From Thermoplasmata archaeon (GTDB taxonomy: Archaea > Thermoplasmatota > Thermoplasmata > Halarchaeoplasmatales > Halarchaeoplasmataceae): DNA of 33,694 nucleotides. Numbering within the stretch: position 1 is the first letter of the stretch; each line of letters opens with the position of its first letter. The DNA lies in assembly GCA_003551065.1 (NCBI GenBank), contig PULU01000071.1, forward strand, positions 1-33,694, written 5' to 3'. The notes beneath the pieces are model-generated. The model saw nothing but the letters and a program-made list of their open reading frames with translations, had not been told where the DNA came from and searched no databases. This document shows, piece after piece, positions 1 through 8,745 of this stretch. The position numbers and the translations under genes were made by a program.

Positions 1-1
1 A

Positions 2-1045
2 GAGACAGGGTTGACGGGTGCTAAAGGGTTAGAACCCGGTTTCTTCGAGGGTAGGACCCTGATCAATCTTGATAGTGAAGAGTTCGGTACTTTCACCATC
101 GGTTGTGCCGGTTCTGGTGATAGTTTTCTAAAGATCCCAGTTAGATATGAGAAAACGGATCCTGAAGGATTTTATGAGATCAAACTAGATGGATTAAAAG
201 GAGGTCATTCAGGGCTAGACATCCATAAAGGAAGGGGTAATGCTATCAAGATATTGAGCCGTCTCATCTATGAGTCCTGTCTCAATCCCCCAAACCCCAT
301 ATCTTTTTGTGTTCACAGTATAGACGGTGGAAACGAGAAGAATACTATACCTTCGCGCTCCTCACTTATATTAAAATTTGAAAAGGGAAAAAAAGAAGCA
401 TTGGATAATATGGGCGAGATATTTTTAGATATAAAACAAGAGTATATAGCCGTTGAAGAAAACATGGAACTCAAGGTAAATCCCGTCGATATAAAAGATA
501 AGGATAGAATGGTCATGAAAAAAGAGGATTCGATTAGAGTTTTAGAACTCATAATATCACTTCCCGACGGGGTGATGTCTATGAACCAGGAGGTCCCAGG
601 CCTTGTGAAAACATCCACTAATCTAGGTACAGTCAGTACGAAAAGCACCAATATTGAAATCAGTATGATGACCAGGAGTAATTTGAAATCGGAGATATTA
701 GCTATCCGGGATAGAATAAGGGTCATAGCTAATAGATTCGATTCAGAAGTTGATGAAAGTGAAGCCTATCCTGGTTGGAATTTGGATACAAATTCTAAGA
801 TACTTGATTTATCTAAAAAAGTTTACAAAGATATCTTTAATAAAAACCCGGAGATAGGTGCAATGCATGCAGGGTTAGAGACCAGAGTGATAGCAGTCAA
901 GTTCGAATATATGGATATGATATCGTTTGGCCCTACTTTGAAAGGTCCTCATACTACTTCGGAAAAGGTAGATGTTTTATCTGTAAAGAAACTATGGGAA
1001 TTGGTGACAGCTATCTGCGAAGAATTTGCTCGAGTTGATCCTTAA
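2..1045 (+). CDS. pepD: PepD-type aminoacyl-histidine dipeptidase (M20 family), 5'-truncated by the window edge
   Basis: C-terminal part of a cytosolic zinc dipeptidase of the PepD (Xaa-His dipeptidase, M20) family, which splits dipeptides into amino acids. The listed start at 11 is a TTG inside the gene: the frame is open to the left edge and reads E-T-G-L-T-G-A, matching the EExGxTGA segment that holds the catalytic and metal-binding glutamates in this family. The visible part contains NLDSEEFG (metal-ligand region), CAGSGD, the lid-domain stretch GLKGGHSGLDIHKGRGNA, and a C-terminal HAGLE followed by ISFGPTLKGPHTTSEKV, which carries the last metal histidine in PepD proteins. Full-length members have about 480 residues, so roughly 140 are missing because the window starts here, not because the gene is broken. 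The next gene lies 148 bp downstream on the same strand. Family assignment is secure; substrate range is inferred. Confidence 0.9.
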   Translation, partial: ETGLTGAKGLEPGFFEGRTLINLDSEEFGTFTIGCAGSGDSFLKIPVRYEKTDPEGFYEIKLDGLKGGHSGLDIHKGRGNAIKILSRLIYESCLNPPNPISFCVHSIDGGNEKNTIPSRSSLILKFEKGKKEALDNMGEIFLDIKQEYIAVEENMELKVNPVDIKDKDRMVMKKEDSIRVLELIISLPDGVMSMNQEVPGLVKTSTNLGTVSTKSTNIEISMMTRSNLKSEILAIRDRIRVIANRFDSEVDESEAYPGWNLDTNSKILDLSKKVYKDIFNKNPEIGAMHAGLETRVIAVKFEYMDMISFGPTLKGPHTTSEKVDVLSVKKLWELVTAICEEFARVDP

Positions 1046-1193
1046 AAGAAATTCAACTACCATAACTACGAAGTGGATGAACGATATCAAAACATGTGAA
1101 ATATGATATATATTAAGAAGGGATATATACGTTGGTTAATTCACTGTAGTAAAATCGACTGTTCAAAGGATATCAGGAACAGGAGGAATAGAT

Positions 1194-2294
1194 ATGGCCA
1201 AATCGAAGATAGATTTATTGATAAAAAAACATGAAAAAACTAGAAACAGAGGATTGAATCTCATCGCATCGGAAAATTTCGTGTCTAAAAGAGTGAGAGA
1301 AGCACTTTCTTCAGATCTTGCCGGGAGGTACCACACAGATCATTATGGTGGTTCTGAATACATCCGGGATATAATAGAGATCACAAAAGAATTAGCCAAG
1401 GAGTTATTCGATGCAAAATATATATTTATAGAACCTATCTCTGGGAATATATGTGATCTATGTGTTATATTATCCTTCACCGAACCAGAGGATCAAGTCG
1501 GGATGATCCCCGTCGAAAATGGAGGTTATCCCCTAGGGATTAAAAAATTTGCCAGATATCGGAAGGATATACCTGTAAAAAATAGCTCCTATGAAATAGA
1601 TATTGAAAAGATGCAGAAGAGGTACATCAAAAATCTTCCTGAACTAACATTATTGGGTTCATCTTGTATTCCGTTCCCCAGTCCTCTAAAAGAGATATCA
1701 AGTTCTATACAAGAAAAACATCCAATCGCCTACGATGGTTCTCATGTTCTTGGTTTGATAGCTACGGATGAGTTCCAGGACCCCCTTAACGAAGGAGCAG
1801 ATATATTGTTCGGTAGCACACATAAGTCATTTTACGGTCCTCAGGGCGGGATTATAGTCACCAATAACGATGAATACGCCTACATGATGAATGAATATTT
1901 AGAAAAAGAATCAGAGGGCGGAGTAGGGCTAGTTAACAACCCCCACCCAAATAGGATAGCAGCCTTAGGTATAGCTTTAGAAGAGTTATTGGATGATTAT
2001 GAGTATGGAAAAAGGGTCGTAAGGAATGCTAAAACATTGGCTTCTACTTTATTTGATCTTGGAGTCCCTGTTAGGTTTCCAGATAAAGGATTCACAAAGT
2101 CCCATCAGATATTTTTGGATATGGGTAAGAAAAAAGCTGTGGCCTTTTGTAAAAGATTAGAAAAAGAAAAAATATTCATCGATATCTCTGGAAGGATCGG
2201 TGTTGCTGAAGTTACACACCGAGGGATGGATGTAAATGATATGGAGGAAATAGCACAGAAGATCTCAGAGGTCTATCGAGGTTTTTCTGACTAG
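1194..2294 (+). CDS. Short serine hydroxymethyltransferase-like PLP enzyme
   Basis: Fold-type I PLP enzyme related to serine hydroxymethyltransferase. Visible SHMT features: LIASENF with the catalytic glutamate (E27), YGGSEYI, SGN (about 83-85) at the phosphate site, DGSHVLGLIA (D181 and H184, PLP contacts), STHKSFYGPQGG with the Schiff-base lysine K211, and VTHRGM near the C-terminus where SHMT has its substrate-carboxylate arginine. At 366 residues it is some 50 shorter than typical SHMT, and the usual GYPGKRYYGG segment reads GRYHTDHYGG. It may be a divergent SHMT serving glycine/serine and one-carbon metabolism, or a relative acting as an aldolase on other beta-hydroxy amino acids; sequence alone does not decide. 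An AGGAGGA site ends 6 nt before the ATG. AT-rich TATA-like stretches lie near 1100-1135. Confidence 0.75.
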   Translation: MAKSKIDLLIKKHEKTRNRGLNLIASENFVSKRVREALSSDLAGRYHTDHYGGSEYIRDIIEITKELAKELFDAKYIFIEPISGNICDLCVILSFTEPEDQVGMIPVENGGYPLGIKKFARYRKDIPVKNSSYEIDIEKMQKRYIKNLPELTLLGSSCIPFPSPLKEISSSIQEKHPIAYDGSHVLGLIATDEFQDPLNEGADILFGSTHKSFYGPQGGIIVTNNDEYAYMMNEYLEKESEGGVGLVNNPHPNRIAALGIALEELLDDYEYGKRVVRNAKTLASTLFDLGVPVRFPDKGFTKSHQIFLDMGKKKAVAFCKRLEKEKIFIDISGRIGVAEVTHRGMDVNDMEEIAQKISEVYRGFSD

Positions 2295-2308
2295 GACGAA
2301 CACCAATA

Positions 2309-3082
2309 CTAAATATCGTAGTCTTTGTATAAATTCCAAGACCTTATTTCTTTCTGAGGAGGAGATTCATATCCGCCGATCTTACTCTGTTTCCAGTCAA
2401 ACCTATTTTTCAATTCGGCAAGAAACTCAGCGAACTTAAATGGGGCAACTACGGTATCTATAACGGGAACCCCTATCTCCTCTTGTAGTTCTTTATAAAA
2501 ACCATATTGTTTTGTACATCCTAAAATTATGACTTCTGCCTGGTCTTCTTCGACGGCCTTGATGGCTTCTTCTTTTATTATTCTGGTGGTTCTTTCAGGA
2601 TCTTCGTGAAAATCTAGTACCCCTAGTCCTACACTCCTGAAAGAGGCTAATCGGTCTTTAAATCCATACTTTACTACATTATTTTCCATCTGTGGTATCC
2701 ATTTCTTTCTTCCTACTATTATCGAGAATTTATGTCCGTAGGTTGATGCCAAATTCATGCTAGATTCAGCAGGTCCAGCGACTATCATATCGTTAGTTAT
2801 TTCTCTTGCAGTTTGTAAACCAGGATCATAGAAGCATCCGATAATCGATGCATCGAACCCACTTTCTTCAGATTCTCTTATCTTCTTCATCAATGGGATG
2901 AGTATCATGTCCTCGTAAAAGTGATACTCAAGATGTTCCGGTCCCATCCTCCCATTGAGGGCCACTACATCGATTTTGGTGTCTTTCTCTTTACAAGATT
3001 CCAAAATCATCTTGATTTCCTTATCAAATCCATCACTTTTACCGAGAGGGTGTGCTATGATCCACCTTATTTTTTTATCCAT
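2309..3082 (-). CDS. Asp/Glu/hydantoin racemase family protein
   Basis: Member of the two-domain Asp/Glu/hydantoin racemase superfamily, which uses two cysteines for acid-base catalysis. The first cysteine is in IIGCFYDPGLQ, close to the GCFGDPGL motif of allantoin and hydantoin racemases; the second is in IILGCTKQYG. PVIDTVVAPFKFAE near the C-terminus is also typical. Length (257 residues) is normal for the family. It is convergent with the SHMT-like gene (14-bp gap) and divergent from the M29-type gene at 3286. Next to peptidases and amino-acid enzymes it could racemise an amino acid or hydantoin; maleate isomerases belong to the same superfamily, so the reaction is open. The family call is strong and the substrate unknown. 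Confidence 0.8.
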   Translation of the reverse strand: MDKKIRWIIAHPLGKSDGFDKEIKMILESCKEKDTKIDVVALNGRMGPEHLEYHFYEDMILIPLMKKIRESEESGFDASIIGCFYDPGLQTAREITNDMIVAGPAESSMNLASTYGHKFSIIVGRKKWIPQMENNVVKYGFKDRLASFRSVGLGVLDFHEDPERTTRIIKEEAIKAVEEDQAEVIILGCTKQYGFYKELQEEIGVPVIDTVVAPFKFAEFLAELKNRFDWKQSKIGGYESPPQKEIRSWNLYKDYDI

Positions 3083-3239
3083 AGAATTTGCCTCAACACC
3101 TAGATAGGAATGTTTTATTATTTAAATTTAGAGTATTCATGACGATTTATTTTGTAAGAACAACGGAACTACTCGGTTATATTTTCTTATTATTTGAATA
3201 AATTTTACCCTTATCTACGAAATTAAAAAAATATTCACA

Positions 3240-3280
3240 AACTATATATCTCTCCAAGATCATAGTATCTAGATAGGTGG
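3240..3280 (+). promoter_or_regulatory. TATA box and ribosome-binding site for the M29-type gene
   Basis: ACTATATATC at about 3240-3250 is a good archaeal TATA-like box. It would start transcription near 3270, just before AGGTGGAG at 3275-3282. This ribosome-binding site fits the ATG at 3286 better than the upstream GTG at 3277, which lies inside it. Confidence 0.5.
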
Positions 3281-3285
3281 AGAAT

Positions 3286-4329
3286 ATGGCATATGATTTT
3301 GAATTAGGCAGGTCTGGAAGGACTTTAGTTAGAGATATAATGCGAGTGAAAGAAGGAGATAATGTAGTTCTCACTGCTGATACAAATTCACATGAAGACG
3401 TGGTTAAAGCAACGGCTTCTGAAGTCTTCAGTGCAGGGGGTAAACCTATGGTTATATGGACAGCTACTCCTGAGGGTGTGGGCAAAGCTGCCGATGCGAT
3501 GTTACCTCAGAGAACACTTGCAGGAGCATTAAAAGATGCTGACATTTGGATCGAATTCAATGAACAATGGTTGCTATATTCTACGGTATTCGATAAAACC
3601 ATGGAGGAAAATGAAAAGATAAAATACATCTGTCTTGTTGAGATGAACCCTGATATGATGGTGAGGACAATCGGAAGAGTAGATATTCCAAAATTGGCGA
3701 AATTTTTAAAGTTGGTTGCAGAGAAAACTGAAAACGCAAAAAAACTCAAAGTTACATCACCTGCAGGGACAGACATAGAATTCGAAAATCATCCTGAAAG
3801 AACATTATCAGTCCGTACTGGAGAGGTAGAAGAAGGCATGGCCGCCATGTTACCCGGTCAGATCAGTTGGGCTCCAAATTTTGATACTATCAATGGTACT
3901 ATTGTCTTCGACGGTTCTGTTGTACCTCCCATCGGCCTGTTAGATAATCCCATCGAAATGACCATCGAGAAAGGGAAGATAGTAGATATCCAAGGCGGTA
4001 GAGAAGCACAGCAGTTCAAGAATTGGCTTGAAAGTTTTAACGATGAACAGATGTTAAGATTAGCGCATATGGCTTATGGGTTTAATCCAGGTGCTAAATT
4101 GACCGGTAACATCGTAGAAGATGAGAGGATTTGGGGAGGTACAGAGTGGGGTATAGGGAACGTAGGTTCTCAACATCTTGACGAACGTGAAGGAGGAATA
4201 GCTGCAGCTTCTCACTGCGATGGTATATGTACTAACTCATCCGTATGGTTAGACGGGAAACAGTTGTTAGACGAAGGAATGATTGTGAATTTTCCCGAAT
4301 TGATAGAACTTGAAAAAGAACTGTTGTGA
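3286..4329 (+). CDS. M29-type (aminopeptidase T/NicX-like) metalloenzyme, copy A
   Basis: Member of the COG2309 superfamily, which contains M29 metallo-aminopeptidases and the related non-haem iron dioxygenase NicX. I start it at 3286 because MAYDFELGRSGRTL then aligns with the start of its paralogue at 8746. Visible motifs: LPGQISWAP, VFDGSVVPPIGLL, GNIVEDERIWGGTEWGIG and ASHCDGIC, the last containing the His-x-Asp pair expected among metal ligands. In classical M29 enzymes the segment aligned to GGTEWGIG reads like ASCHLALG, so a metal histidine seems to be replaced by glutamate in both copies here. Function as an aminopeptidase fits the dipeptidase nearby but is not certain. A transcript terminator follows, and the glycyl radical operon converges on it. 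Confidence 0.75.
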   Translation: MAYDFELGRSGRTLVRDIMRVKEGDNVVLTADTNSHEDVVKATASEVFSAGGKPMVIWTATPEGVGKAADAMLPQRTLAGALKDADIWIEFNEQWLLYSTVFDKTMEENEKIKYICLVEMNPDMMVRTIGRVDIPKLAKFLKLVAEKTENAKKLKVTSPAGTDIEFENHPERTLSVRTGEVEEGMAAMLPGQISWAPNFDTINGTIVFDGSVVPPIGLLDNPIEMTIEKGKIVDIQGGREAQQFKNWLESFNDEQMLRLAHMAYGFNPGAKLTGNIVEDERIWGGTEWGIGNVGSQHLDEREGGIAAASHCDGICTNSSVWLDGKQLLDEGMIVNFPELIELEKELL

Positions 4330-4349
4330 GTATTGACAAAACATATTAG

Positions 4350-4380
4350 AACCCCTAATAGGGGTTTTAATTTTTATTTC
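4350..4380. terminator. Hairpin plus T-tract between convergent genes
   Basis: AACCCC-TAATA-GGGGTT forms a 6-bp stem with a 5-nt loop, followed on the plus strand by TTTTAATTTTTATTT. It lies in the 66-bp gap between the convergent M29-type gene and the glycyl radical enzyme gene, so it probably terminates the plus-strand transcript; T-tract termination is the usual archaeal mode. Confidence 0.6.
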
Positions 4381-4396
4381 TATATCTTGTTTAAGG

Positions 4397-6838
4397 TCAG
4401 AAATCTTTATGTTCAGTTCTCTTTATGATTTCTTCTTGAAGTCCCTTGGGAAGATTGATAAAGTAGTCGCTGTAACCAGCTACCCTGACCATAAGATTTC
4501 TGAATCCCTCTTGATCTTCTTGTGCTTTTCTCAGGAGTTCAGCACTCACTACGTTAAACTGAACATGGTGAGCATCCATAAGGAAATATCCTCTGATCAG
4601 GTCTCGTAATTTTTTCCTACTCTCATCGTTGTGGATCAGATCAGGAGATAACTTTTGATTTAAAAGCGTACCTCCGGATTTTTTATGATCTAGTTTGCAC
4701 ACAGAACAGAATACCGCTCCTATTCCTTTACGATCCATACCCTGAACCGGAGATATGCCTTCGGACAGGGGTCTTCCTGAAAGCCTTCCATCCGGGGTCG
4801 CTCCACACACTGAACCAAAGTAAACGTGGACAGTTGTAGGAAGTCCATATATCCTCCTCGAAGCCTTTCTTATGGGGGTTAAGGGATTATCTTCTACTAT
4901 CTCAGCACATTTATCGAAGATCGATACTGCAATATCATCCGCTGAATCGTCATCGTTTCCATATTTTGGCGTTTTGTTTAAAAACACTTGTCTCATCTTC
5001 TCTCTGTCTTTAAAATCAGAGGATAGTGCCTCGATCACGTCTTCAAAACCATATCTTTCCTTTTCGAATACATTATGTTTCAGAGAGACCAAGGAATCGG
5101 TTACAGTACCAAGTCCGACCATCTGGATGTATTGGGTATTGTATCTAGCTCCCCCTCTATTATAATCTAAAGCATTCTCAACACAATCTTCTATCCATAG
5201 TGAGAGAAAAGGTACAGGCAAATTCTCAGCATAGATCCTTTCTATAGTATCGTTTCCCTTTATTTTGATCTTGATAAAATGGTTCAATTGTTCTATAAAA
5301 GCTTCGTAAAGGTCTTGAAAATCTTCGAATTTAAAAGGCTCATCTCTGCTGATACCGATCTTCTTACCGGTTTTAGGGTCTAAACCGTTATTAAGAGTAA
5401 CCTCTAAGACCTTTGGCAGATTGAAATAACCAGTTAGTATATAACATTCTTTACCGAAAGAACCAGTTTCAACACAACCACTGACTCCACCTGTCCTAGC
5501 GTCATTTATGGATTTTCCCTGCCTTAATAGTATCTTAATTATCTCGTCATGATTGAAAAACGGAGGTTCTCCAAAACCGGGCTCTACGACTTCTAAAGCT
5601 CTATCTAAAAAGTTATCTGGAGTTTTCTTACTGGTCAGAACGGCAGTGTTAGGTTGAACGGTTCTCATCTCATTCAGCACTTCCAGAATTAGGTATGAAA
5701 GATCATTGACAGCATCGGATCCATCTTCATTCAACCCTCCTATATTGATCTTACAGAAATCGTTGTACGTATTACTCTCCTGGGCTGTGATACCCACTTT
5801 GGGAGGTGCAGGTTGGCTGTTAAATTTCAACCAAAAAGCTTCTAAAAGTTCTTTTGCCTTTTCTCTATCCAACGTACCATTTTCCATATCCGTTTTATAA
5901 AATGGGTGAAGGTGCTGATCTAATCTTCCTGGATTGAAGGAATCCCAGGGGTTTGATTCGGTAACTATTCCTACATGGATGAACCAATAATGCTGTAAAG
6001 CTTCCCAGAAAGTTCTTGGAGATTTTTTAGGAACCCTGCGACATATTTCGCACATCTTTTTTAGTTCCCTTTTTCGCTTTTCATTTTTCTCAGTTTTTAA
6101 CACGTCTTCAATTTTGTCTGCATATCGTTCAGCATAAGTTATCATCGCTTCGGCGCATATCTTCATAGATTCGAGCTCTTTCTTCTTGGATTCATCGTTT
6201 GTGTCAATATTTTTCATGGCGTAGTCGATCTCTTGGATGATATCTTCAAGCCCCTTGCTGAATATTCTACTACCTCCTGCTGTATGCCCGGGAACTCTTT
6301 GTTCCATGAACTCTGTGAAAATACCTGCTTCGTAGGAATCTAACCAGTCTTGACTCATACTATTGAATATCTTTTCTCTTATCGTTTTTCTCTGCCAATA
6401 GGAATAGATCTCTTTTTCATACAATTTTCTATCTTCTTTATCGTTCTTGTAGGGATTTTTCTCACGGGAATCCAATATCTCTAGATCTTCTTCATTATGA
6501 CAGCATACCTCCGGATAAGTTGGCACTTCCTTTATACCTGTACCTCTCAATCCGACTATCAACTGATCATCTTCGATGGGTAGACTGACGTTTTCCATCA
6601 GATGCTTGAAGGCCAACGCTCTCTGGATTGAGGTAGGGTGTCTGCTGATTTCGTTTTGTTTGTAAAATTCGGTGATCAATTCTGCTCTTTCGGTAGAGAT
6701 GGCGACTCTTTTTTCAACACAATCGGTCCTCAATTTTTTGATCCTTTCGTTGATTGGACTTATGAAAGCCTCTCGTTTCTTCATCTCCTCGTTAAGGTCT
6801 ATTTCTTCATTTCCGTTAACTATGAGATCTTCAACCAT
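4397..6838 (-). CDS. Glycyl radical enzyme (PFL-like family, HypD-like dehydratase candidate)
   Basis: Oxygen-sensitive glycyl radical enzyme. The radical-bearing glycine lies in VRVAGYSDYF, 26 residues from the C-terminus, and the catalytic cysteine and general-base glutamate in SGCVETG (C459 and E461 counted from the GTG at 6850). GCVE is typical of the dehydratase/lyase branches, not of pyruvate formate-lyase with its double cysteine. The following GSFGKECYILTGYFNLPK and the end GLQEEIIKRTE most resemble, from memory, trans-4-hydroxy-L-proline dehydratase (HypD); glycerol/diol dehydratase or an unnamed branch remain possible. Length (about 813-817) is normal. The listed GTG start overlaps the upstream activase gene; the ATG at 6838 sits 4 nt past the activase stop with AGGTGG at the right distance, so I prefer it. 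Translation is likely coupled to the activase. No proC gene is visible in the window. Confidence 0.88.
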   Translation of the reverse strand: MVEDLIVNGNEEIDLNEEMKKREAFISPINERIKKLRTDCVEKRVAISTERAELITEFYKQNEISRHPTSIQRALAFKHLMENVSLPIEDDQLIVGLRGTGIKEVPTYPEVCCHNEEDLEILDSREKNPYKNDKEDRKLYEKEIYSYWQRKTIREKIFNSMSQDWLDSYEAGIFTEFMEQRVPGHTAGGSRIFSKGLEDIIQEIDYAMKNIDTNDESKKKELESMKICAEAMITYAERYADKIEDVLKTEKNEKRKRELKKMCEICRRVPKKSPRTFWEALQHYWFIHVGIVTESNPWDSFNPGRLDQHLHPFYKTDMENGTLDREKAKELLEAFWLKFNSQPAPPKVGITAQESNTYNDFCKINIGGLNEDGSDAVNDLSYLILEVLNEMRTVQPNTAVLTSKKTPDNFLDRALEVVEPGFGEPPFFNHDEIIKILLRQGKSINDARTGGVSGCVETGSFGKECYILTGYFNLPKVLEVTLNNGLDPKTGKKIGISRDEPFKFEDFQDLYEAFIEQLNHFIKIKIKGNDTIERIYAENLPVPFLSLWIEDCVENALDYNRGGARYNTQYIQMVGLGTVTDSLVSLKHNVFEKERYGFEDVIEALSSDFKDREKMRQVFLNKTPKYGNDDDSADDIAVSIFDKCAEIVEDNPLTPIRKASRRIYGLPTTVHVYFGSVCGATPDGRLSGRPLSEGISPVQGMDRKGIGAVFCSVCKLDHKKSGGTLLNQKLSPDLIHNDESRKKLRDLIRGYFLMDAHHVQFNVVSAELLRKAQEDQEGFRNLMVRVAGYSDYFINLPKGLQEEIIKRTEHKDF

Positions 6839-6842
6839 GATA

Positions 6843-7754
6843 TCATCCACCTATGTGGACTCTAAACCCGGCTTTACTAAATTTATCTTTCATTTTTTTT
6901 ATCTCTCTTTTAGTGGGTGCCCTTATATCTATACTTGATAAAGAATATGGTCTGCCTAACTTTTTATACTTTTCTTCTACATCATGAAATGGTAAAATAT
7001 AGATATCTTCGATCGAATTTAAGTCAGAAAGAAAGCCTATCATGTCCTCGATATTAGCTTCGGTATAGGTTATATCCGGGATCATGGGGAATCGAATCCA
7101 TACCTCTCCTCCTCTTCCCTGTTCGGATAGTTCTTCGAGATTTTGGATCACATATCTATTTGTAACCCCAGTGTACTTTATATGTTCATCCTCATCTATG
7201 ATCTTCAAATCATATAAGAAAAGATCAAAATATTTCATGATCTTTTTGAATCGTTTTGGTTGTATATGTCCCGCAGTGTCTAATGCCACATGGATGTTTT
7301 CCTCTTTGCACTTTTTAGCCAGTTCCTTTACGAAATCGAAATGAAAAAGAGGTTCACCTCCAGATATAGTTACCCCCCCTCCGGAGGTTTCGTAAAATAT
7401 TTTAGATCTTTTTATGGTATCCATAAGTGCCTGTAAATGTACATCCCTTCCAGCTCTAGTCAATGATTCTGTTGGACATACTTCGACGCATGCTCCACAT
7501 GTTGAACATTTTTTTCTATCGATCATGGTTTTATTATTCATCACCAATGCATCCTCTGGACATGCTGTAATACAATCACCACAGCGGATACATTTTTCTT
7601 CGTAATAAAAAATATCATTTGACTCATCAAGCCCTTCTGGATTATGACACCATAGGCATTTCATGTTGCATCCTTTAAAAAATATTGTTGTCCTAATACC
7701 AGGCCCGTCGTGGATGGCGAATCTTTTTATATCGAAAATCTTGCCTTGGAGCAT
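6843..7754 (-). CDS. Glycyl radical enzyme activase (radical SAM)
   Basis: Radical S-adenosylmethionine enzyme that installs the glycyl radical on its partner. KGCNMKCLWCHNPEG gives the CxxxCxxC site (C29, C33, C36) for the SAM-binding cluster. Two ferredoxin-type [4Fe-4S] motifs follow as an insert: CIRCGDCITACP (C55-C65) and CSTCGACVEVCP (C83-C93), typical of activases for the dehydratase/lyase glycyl radical enzymes and absent from the short PFL activase. GGGVTISGGEPL and the barrel segment LYDLKIID are also diagnostic. Its stop codon lies 4 nt before the preferred ATG of the glycyl radical enzyme, so the two form one operon with the activase first. The TTAATTA dyad just upstream could regulate it. 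Confidence 0.93.
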   Translation of the reverse strand: MLQGKIFDIKRFAIHDGPGIRTTIFFKGCNMKCLWCHNPEGLDESNDIFYYEEKCIRCGDCITACPEDALVMNNKTMIDRKKCSTCGACVEVCPTESLTRAGRDVHLQALMDTIKRSKIFYETSGGGVTISGGEPLFHFDFVKELAKKCKEENIHVALDTAGHIQPKRFKKIMKYFDLFLYDLKIIDEDEHIKYTGVTNRYVIQNLEELSEQGRGGEVWIRFPMIPDITYTEANIEDMIGFLSDLNSIEDIYILPFHDVEEKYKKLGRPYSLSSIDIRAPTKREIKKMKDKFSKAGFRVHIGG

Positions 7755-7755
7755 G

Positions 7756-7775
7756 TTAATTAACTAGGTAATTAA
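7756..7775. promoter_or_regulatory. AT-rich dyad in front of the activase gene
   Basis: TTAATTA-ACTAGG-TAATTAA, a perfect 7-bp dyad with a 6-nt spacer, starts 2 bp upstream of the activase ATG. It overlaps the likely transcription start of the glycyl radical operon and could be an operator. Being purely AT in the arms it may also be chance. Confidence 0.3.
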
Positions 7776-7904
7776 ATGGTATTTAGAATTTTTTAAAGGA
7801 TAAGAAATAACTGCTAACATAAAAAATTTGAACATGATATTAAAATTATTTAGATAAAGTATTTATACAACAACGTCTAAATTATTACGAGGTAAGATAA
7901 CGAT

Positions 7905-8741
7905 ATGGCACCTTCGTCGGATGACTGGGATTTTATAATCGATAGGTTTAGAGATTTAAGAGATGAACACAATAGGTATGTTGTTTATCTTATATTCGTT
8001 TTTATCTTTTCTTTACCGCTGATATTTATCCTGCTTTATGTCGATCCTTGTTTATTCAATCTAGCTGTTCCAGGTTTTGCTCTCCTTATCCCCTACCATC
8101 TGTTCAAAGAGAGGAATTTAAAAGTTGTAGGTATAGTAGGTGTCATAGCTTTACTTCTGTTGGGATTGACTTTCACTGCCTATCAAGTTGAAAGTATATA
8201 CATAGGTCGCTCTCCTGAAGTGGTCTCCTCGGATCACTTGATAGATGGTCAGATCGATAGGGTTCATGGAAGACCCGATGATAGGTTCGAATTCACAGTG
8301 ATAGTTAGTCAGGATGCTTATGCAGACCTGATCTTAGATTACAATTATACGATACAACTTAATTTGAGTTATTATGTGGGTGAGGAAGAAACAGTTCAAG
8401 ATAGGTATTTGATGGAATACAGGGAAAATATTTCGGATATCGGTAAACTTTATCATATTGAGATAAGTGATCTTGACGAAGAACTCTACGAGCATCATTT
8501 TACGTTGGATATAGAACGAGAAGACGAGGATTATAGTGAAGAAACAACGACCGCTTTTGGCCCTTTTACTGTCGGCAGGGGTGATCTCTACATTGCGATA
8601 TTCGCTCAGTTGGTCTCTTCTTATATAATCACCTTTTCCATATTTTTTGCATTTTTATGGTGGAGAACTGGGACTTTAGAAAAAGCTGAGAAAAAAAGGA
8701 AAGCAAAGAAAAAAGGAGACCTGTCAGAAGAAGAGGATTGA
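7905..8741 (+). CDS. Four-pass membrane protein of unknown function
   Basis: I do not recognise a family. The protein has an acidic cytosolic-looking N-terminus, three hydrophobic segments at about residues 25-46, 50-67 and 73-93, a soluble region of about 130 residues rich in acidic and beta-forming residues, a fourth membrane segment (LYIAIFAQLVSSYIITFSIFFAFLWW, given in part), and a charged KAEKKRKAKKK tail. A TATA-like box (GTATTTATAC, about 7859-7868) and GAGGTAAG before the ATG support it as a real gene start. Its stop lies 4 nt before the second M29-type gene, whose ribosome-binding site GAGGA falls inside its tail, so the two are co-transcribed and translationally coupled. That suggests, but does not show, a shared role at the membrane. 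Confidence 0.65.
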   Translation: MAPSSDDWDFIIDRFRDLRDEHNRYVVYLIFVFIFSLPLIFILLYVDPCLFNLAVPGFALLIPYHLFKERNLKVVGIVGVIALLLLGLTFTAYQVESIYIGRSPEVVSSDHLIDGQIDRVHGRPDDRFEFTVIVSQDAYADLILDYNYTIQLNLSYYVGEEETVQDRYLMEYRENISDIGKLYHIEISDLDEELYEHHFTLDIEREDEDYSEETTTAFGPFTVGRGDLYIAIFAQLVSSYIITFSIFFAFLWWRTGTLEKAEKKRKAKKKGDLSEEED

Positions 8742-8745
8742 AATC

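Noticed and set aside
313-726. 137-aa minus-strand ORF opposite the dipeptidase gene
   Set aside because: Shadow of the strongly supported PepD frame.
6672-6938. Plus-strand ORFs across the activase/glycyl radical enzyme junction
   Set aside because: They overlap both well-supported genes in antisense and have no domain or ribosome-binding site.
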